The notes under the pieces are model-generated. The model did not search any database, had not been told where the DNA came from, and saw only the letters and a program-made list of their open reading frames with translations. This document shows positions 44,186-47,085 of a DNA stretch of 47,085 nucleotides, piece by piece. The translations under genes and the position numbers were made by a program. Position 1 is the first letter of the stretch; every line of letters begins with the position of its first letter. This DNA is from Methylotenera sp. (lineage in GTDB: Bacteria > Pseudomonadota > Gammaproteobacteria > Burkholderiales > Burkholderiaceae_C): contig JAIPCJ010000012.1 in assembly GCA_021738245.1 (NCBI GenBank), positions 1 to 47,085 on the forward strand. Reading direction: 5' to 3'.

Positions 44186-45214
44186 ATGAACATCGATTGG
44201 AAGATCGTCCCGGCACGCCAGCTCGCATCGCTGGCCGCCTCGTGGGATGCCCTGCAGGCGCGGCTGCTGCCGCATGCCTTCCTGCGCACGCATTTCCTGC
44301 TGCCACTGCTGGAGCAGTTCGGCAACGGCGATGAGTTGCTGGCCTATGGCGAGGGTGCCGACGGCTGGACGGCAGCCCTGCTGCTGCAACCCATCGGTCA
44401 TGGGCGCTGGAACACCTTTCAGCCCTCGCAACTGCCGCTGGGCCCGGTGCTCATGCCCGACGGTGACCTGGCCGCGATGCTGCAGACGCTGCTGCGCCGC
44501 CTGCCGGGGCTGGCGCTGTCTCTGGGCCTGACCCAGCAGGACACCCTCTTTTGCAAGGTCACGGCTGACACGCCGACGTTGCGCCGCCAGCACTACATCG
44601 ACACCGCCTGGGTCGACATCGAGACCGACTTCGACACCTACTGGGAAGCGCGCGGCAAGAACCTGCGCCAGAACAGCCGCAAGCAGTTGAAGAAGGTCGA
44701 GGCCACCGGTGTGACGCCCCGCCTGGACGTGATCGAGTCCGCCGACGAGGTGGCGGCCGCCCTGGCCCAGTATGGCGAGCTCGAAACCAGCGGCTGGAAG
44801 GCGGAGCTGGGCACGGCCATCTCGATGGAGGGCGCGCAGGGCCGCTTCTATCAACGCGCTCTGGAGGGCGCGGCCCGTGCCGGGCAGATGCGCCTGTACC
44901 GCTACTGGTTCGGCGAGGAAGTGGTGGCCATGGACTTGTGCGTGCACCAGGGCGACTGCCTGGTCATCCTGAAGACGGCCTACCAGCAAGCCCACCACGC
45001 GGTGTCGCCCTCCACGCTGATGCGGGTCGACGAGTTCCGCGCGCTGTTCGCCGAAGGGCGGTTCAAGCGCATCGAGTTCTACGGGCGTGTCATGGAATGG
45101 CACACCCGCTGGACCGAGGCCTCGCGCCCTCTGGTGCATGTGACCGCATTCCGCTGGGGCTGGCTCAAGGCCCTGCAGGATTGGCGCGCAAGACGCGCCC
45201 CCGCGACCTCATGA
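44186..45214 (+). CDS. GNAT/FemAB-like acyltransferase (BioF2-type domain)
   Basis: A 342-residue protein with a double GNAT-like fold as in the BioF2/Acetyltransf_6 and FemAB group. The segment WEARGKNLRQNSRKQLKKVEATGV (about 152-175) is the typical basic helix start of the second domain. GQMRLYRYWFGEEVVAMDLCVHQGDCLVILKTAYQQAHHAVSPSTLM is the conserved core. Such enzymes transfer an acyl or aminoacyl group from CoA, a carrier protein or tRNA to an amine. ATG 44186 is chosen over the TTG at 44168. It follows the aminotransferase by 14 bases, and its stop overlaps the next gene. Acylation of the amino sugar made by its neighbour is a reasonable inference. Confidence 0.85.
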   Translation: MNIDWKIVPARQLASLAASWDALQARLLPHAFLRTHFLLPLLEQFGNGDELLAYGEGADGWTAALLLQPIGHGRWNTFQPSQLPLGPVLMPDGDLAAMLQTLLRRLPGLALSLGLTQQDTLFCKVTADTPTLRRQHYIDTAWVDIETDFDTYWEARGKNLRQNSRKQLKKVEATGVTPRLDVIESADEVAAALAQYGELETSGWKAELGTAISMEGAQGRFYQRALEGAARAGQMRLYRYWFGEEVVAMDLCVHQGDCLVILKTAYQQAHHAVSPSTLMRVDEFRALFAEGRFKRIEFYGRVMEWHTRWTEASRPLVHVTAFRWGWLKALQDWRARRAPATS

Positions 45215-46008
45215 GCCGCGCGCCCGACGTCTTCTTCCTGCCGGCCGGCGACGAGCAGCGCCTGTGCGTGTTCCACGCGCCGGCAGGCACGCCGCGCAGT
45301 GCCGTGCTCTTCCTGCACCCCTTTGCCGAAGAGATGAACAAGTCGCGCCGCATGGCGGCGCTGGCCAGCCGGGCCCTGGCCGACGCGGGCCATGCCGTGC
45401 TGCAGATCGACCTGCGCGGCTGCGGCGACTCGTCGGCGGATTTCGGCGATGCCACCTGGTCGGACTGGCAGGCGGATGCGCAGCTCGCGCTGGACTGGCT
45501 GGCGCGTCGCCACCCGGGCGTGCCGCTGTGGGCGTGGGGGCTGCGCGCCGGCGCACTGCTGGCCGCGCGCGACTGGGGGCGGGCCGTCAACCTGCTGCTG
45601 TGGCAGCCCATGCCCAGCGGCAAGCTCGCCTTGCAGCAGTTCCTGCGGCTCAAGGTCGCCGCAGAAATGGCCACCGGAGGCGGCAAGGGACTGATGGAAC
45701 AGATGAAAGCCCAGCTGGCCGCGGGCGAAGCCGTCGAGGTGGCAGGCTACCGGCTTCACCCGGCGCTCGCCTCGGGGCTGGAGGCCGCAAGACTCACGCC
45801 GGCCGGCCCCACGGGCCGCCTGGTCTGGATCGAAGTGGCGACCCAAGCGGGCGACGCCCTGAAGCCTGCGAGTCTGCAAGCCCTGCAAGCCTGGCAGGAC
45901 GCCGGCTGGACGGTGAGCTGCCAGGGGGTGGAAGGTCCGAGCTTCTGGGCCACCACCGAGATCGAACTGGCCCCGGCCTTGATCAGCGCCACCGTGGAGG
46001 CCCTGTGA
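45211..46008 (+). CDS. Alpha/beta hydrolase-like protein, exosortase A system-associated (hydrolase 2), nucleophile missing
   Basis: A 265-residue alpha/beta-hydrolase-fold protein. The oxyanion-loop-type FLHPFAEEMNKSRR (about 34-47) and QIDLRGCGDSSADFGDATWSDWQADA (about 65-90) fit the exosortase-associated hydrolase 2 group. At the nucleophile elbow the sequence is GLRAG, with Arg112 where Ser or Cys is expected, so ordinary hydrolase catalysis is doubtful. The C-terminus (PALISATVEAL) has no clear catalytic His. ATG 45211 overlaps the stop of the acyltransferase (ATGA). It is followed in GTGA overlap by hydrolase 1, and the two may form a heteromer. Confidence 0.88.
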   Translation: MSRAPDVFFLPAGDEQRLCVFHAPAGTPRSAVLFLHPFAEEMNKSRRMAALASRALADAGHAVLQIDLRGCGDSSADFGDATWSDWQADAQLALDWLARRHPGVPLWAWGLRAGALLAARDWGRAVNLLLWQPMPSGKLALQQFLRLKVAAEMATGGGKGLMEQMKAQLAAGEAVEVAGYRLHPALASGLEAARLTPAGPTGRLVWIEVATQAGDALKPASLQALQAWQDAGWTVSCQGVEGPSFWATTEIELAPALISATVEAL

Positions 46009-46847
46009 AGGAACGCGTGCTCGGCTTCGACTGCGAAGGCGCCTCGCTCGTGGGCATCCTGGCCGAGCCTGCGGCCGGTTCTACGACGGACGTCGGCGTG
46101 GTCATCATCGTCGGCGGCCCGCAGTACCGCGCAGGCAGCCACCGGCAGTTCACGCTGCTGGCGAGGCATCTGGCCGCGAATGGCTACCCGACCCTGCGCT
46201 TCGACTATCGCGGCATGGGCGACAGCGGCGGCGAGGCGCGCGATTTTCTCGGCGTCGATGCCGACATCGCCGCCGCCATCCAGGCCCTGCAGGCCGCCCG
46301 GCCTGAGGTGCGGCGCATCGTGCTGTGGGGGCTGTGCGACGCGGCCTCCGCCGCCCTGCTCTATCTCGATGTCACGCGCGACGCCCGTGTGGTCGGGTTG
46401 GCGCTGGCCAATCCCTGGGTGCGGTCCGCCGAGAGCCTGGCCAAGGCCCACGTCAAGCATTACTACTGGCGCCGGCTGCGGGAGAAGTCCTTCTGGCTGA
46501 AGCTGCTGCGTGGCGGCGTCGGCCTGCGGGCCCTGGGTGGGCTGGCCCGCAACCTCCAGCTCGCGCGACCGGGCGCCCAGGCCGCTGATGCGCGCAGCTT
46601 CCAGGAGCGCATGGCGGCCGGCCTGCGGAGCTTCGAGGGATGGACGCTGCTGGTACTCAGTGGCGATGACTACACTGCCCGCGAATTTGCGGAGTACAGC
46701 CGGGCCTCGCCGGCGTGGCAGGGCCTGCTGCACAAGCAGACCCTCGAACTGCACGAGATGCCCGGCGCGGACCACACGTTCTCGAATTCTTCCGATCTGC
46801 AGGCGCTCAACGCGCGATGCCTGCACTGGCTGCAATCCCGATGCTGA
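46005..46847 (+). CDS. Alpha/beta hydrolase, exosortase A system-associated (hydrolase 1)
   Basis: A 280-residue alpha/beta hydrolase. Motifs are VVIIVGGPQYRAGSHRQF (oxyanion loop), LRFDYRGMGDSGGEARDF near 65-81, the nucleophile elbow GLCDAASA with Cys111, LSGDDYTAREF (acid, about D224) and GADHTFSNSSD with the likely catalytic His257. A Cys nucleophile in this position is known from dienelactone-hydrolase-type enzymes. It belongs to the exosortase-A-associated hydrolase 1 family, whose reaction is not known. The start is GTG 46005, overlapping the upstream stop; the larger open frame upstream is a shadow. It could release or transfer the carrier-bound group. Confidence 0.9.
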   Translation: MKERVLGFDCEGASLVGILAEPAAGSTTDVGVVIIVGGPQYRAGSHRQFTLLARHLAANGYPTLRFDYRGMGDSGGEARDFLGVDADIAAAIQALQAARPEVRRIVLWGLCDAASAALLYLDVTRDARVVGLALANPWVRSAESLAKAHVKHYYWRRLREKSFWLKLLRGGVGLRALGGLARNLQLARPGAQAADARSFQERMAAGLRSFEGWTLLVLSGDDYTAREFAEYSRASPAWQGLLHKQTLELHEMPGADHTFSNSSDLQALNARCLHWLQSRC

Positions 46848-46860
46848 AGGCAGACACCCC

Positions 46861-47085
46861 ATGAGACTGCACCGCTCCTTCCCGATGCGTCACGCCGCGA
46901 TCGCCTGGGCCTGCGCCCTGCTGCCGCTGGCGGCCACCGCGCAGATGACCAACCGGGCACCGGCCCCCGAGGGCTGCGGTGAAACGCGCAACCTCTACGG
47001 CCCGTTCGACTACCGCACGGCTGCACCATCGTCGCGCTACATCGTCGAGATCGCCCACTTCACCAAGGGCGTCGAGACCCTGACC
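46861..47085 (+). CDS. Exported conserved hypothetical protein, N-terminal part (runs off window)
   Basis: The frame begins at ATG 46861, 13 bases after hydrolase 1, and is open to the end of the window (75 residues). It has a signal peptide with a hydrophobic core (HAAIAWACALLPLAATAQ). The mature start is Cys-containing and reads GCGETRNLYGPFDYRTAAP, then YIVEIAHFTKGVETLT. I recall similar N-termini (YGPFDYR with a following VE-x-HFT) in secreted proteins with tetratricopeptide-type repeats, but the diagnostic part is outside the window. It probably belongs to the same EPS operon. Confidence 0.75.
   Translation, partial: MRLHRSFPMRHAAIAWACALLPLAATAQMTNRAPAPEGCGETRNLYGPFDYRTAAPSSRYIVEIAHFTKGVETLT

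Overview
The window is about 47 kb of very GC-rich, densely coding DNA. It looks like a chromosomal segment of a betaproteobacterium of the order Burkholderiales, probably near the Rubrivivax/Leptothrix/Ideonella/Roseateles group. The basis is gene content (PEP-CTERM protein plus exosortase-A-associated EPS genes, GBP-type porin, TorF-type outer-membrane protein, tandem aat-bpt) and a repeat element typical of that order. No sequence search could be run, so the placement is inference. I saw no rRNA, tRNA, CRISPR array, insertion sequence or phage gene, and no gene-free stretch reaches 300 bases.

Layout. (1) 1-6.8 kb, minus strand: a tightly overlapped nucleoside uptake and salvage operon (BMP-type binding protein, ABC ATPase, two permeases, cytidine deaminase, purine nucleoside phosphorylase, deoC, start of deoA). 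(2) 6.9-15.8 kb: MATE exporter divergent from aconitase; a secreted M35 (Asp-zincin) metalloprotease followed by a free-standing secreted copy of its N-terminal domain; an acyltransferase-3 membrane protein; a secreted M28 peptidase; a small hypothetical gene. (3) 15.8-17.3 kb: an ECF41 sigma factor and its AhpD-like partner, each preceded by the same promoter motif TGTCACA-N16-CGTC. (4) 17.5-21.5 kb: a Crp/Fnr regulator, a PEP-CTERM protein, a small secreted hypothetical and a chemoreceptor. (5) 21.6-31.5 kb: an enlarged kdp locus read on the minus strand as small ORF-kdpF-kdpA-kdpB-torF-kdpC-corA-kdpD-kdpE, with an apparent frameshift at the 5' end of kdpD. (6) 31.6-35.5 kb: riboflavin synthase, an ammonium transporter with a sigma-54 promoter candidate, an ArsC-like protein, and the N-degron transferases aat and bpt. 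(7) 35.6-39.7 kb: a LysR regulator divergent from a porin and two orphan periplasmic binding proteins. (8) 39.7 kb to the end: part of an exosortase-A-associated EPS locus (PLP decarboxylase, AMP-forming ligase, acyl carrier protein, DegT-type aminotransferase, GNAT/FemAB-like transferase, two alpha/beta hydrolase-like proteins, start of a secreted protein).

How the genes may work together. Region 1 imports nucleosides and converts them to bases and sugar phosphates. Region 5 is high-affinity K+ uptake that appears to bring along its own outer-membrane channel and a divalent-cation transporter. Region 8 has a ligase, carrier protein and type-III-fold decarboxylase resembling the logic of butirosin side-chain assembly (ligase, BtrI carrier, BtrK decarboxylase). 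This suggests synthesis of a carrier-bound, decarboxylated amino-acyl group for decorating an exopolysaccharide sugar. That last point is inference. The strongest sequence-level discoveries are the paired ECF41 promoters, the protease/standalone-prodomain pair, the SD-sequestering hairpin ahead of an unannotated 58-residue ORF in the kdp operon, and the kdpD frameshift.
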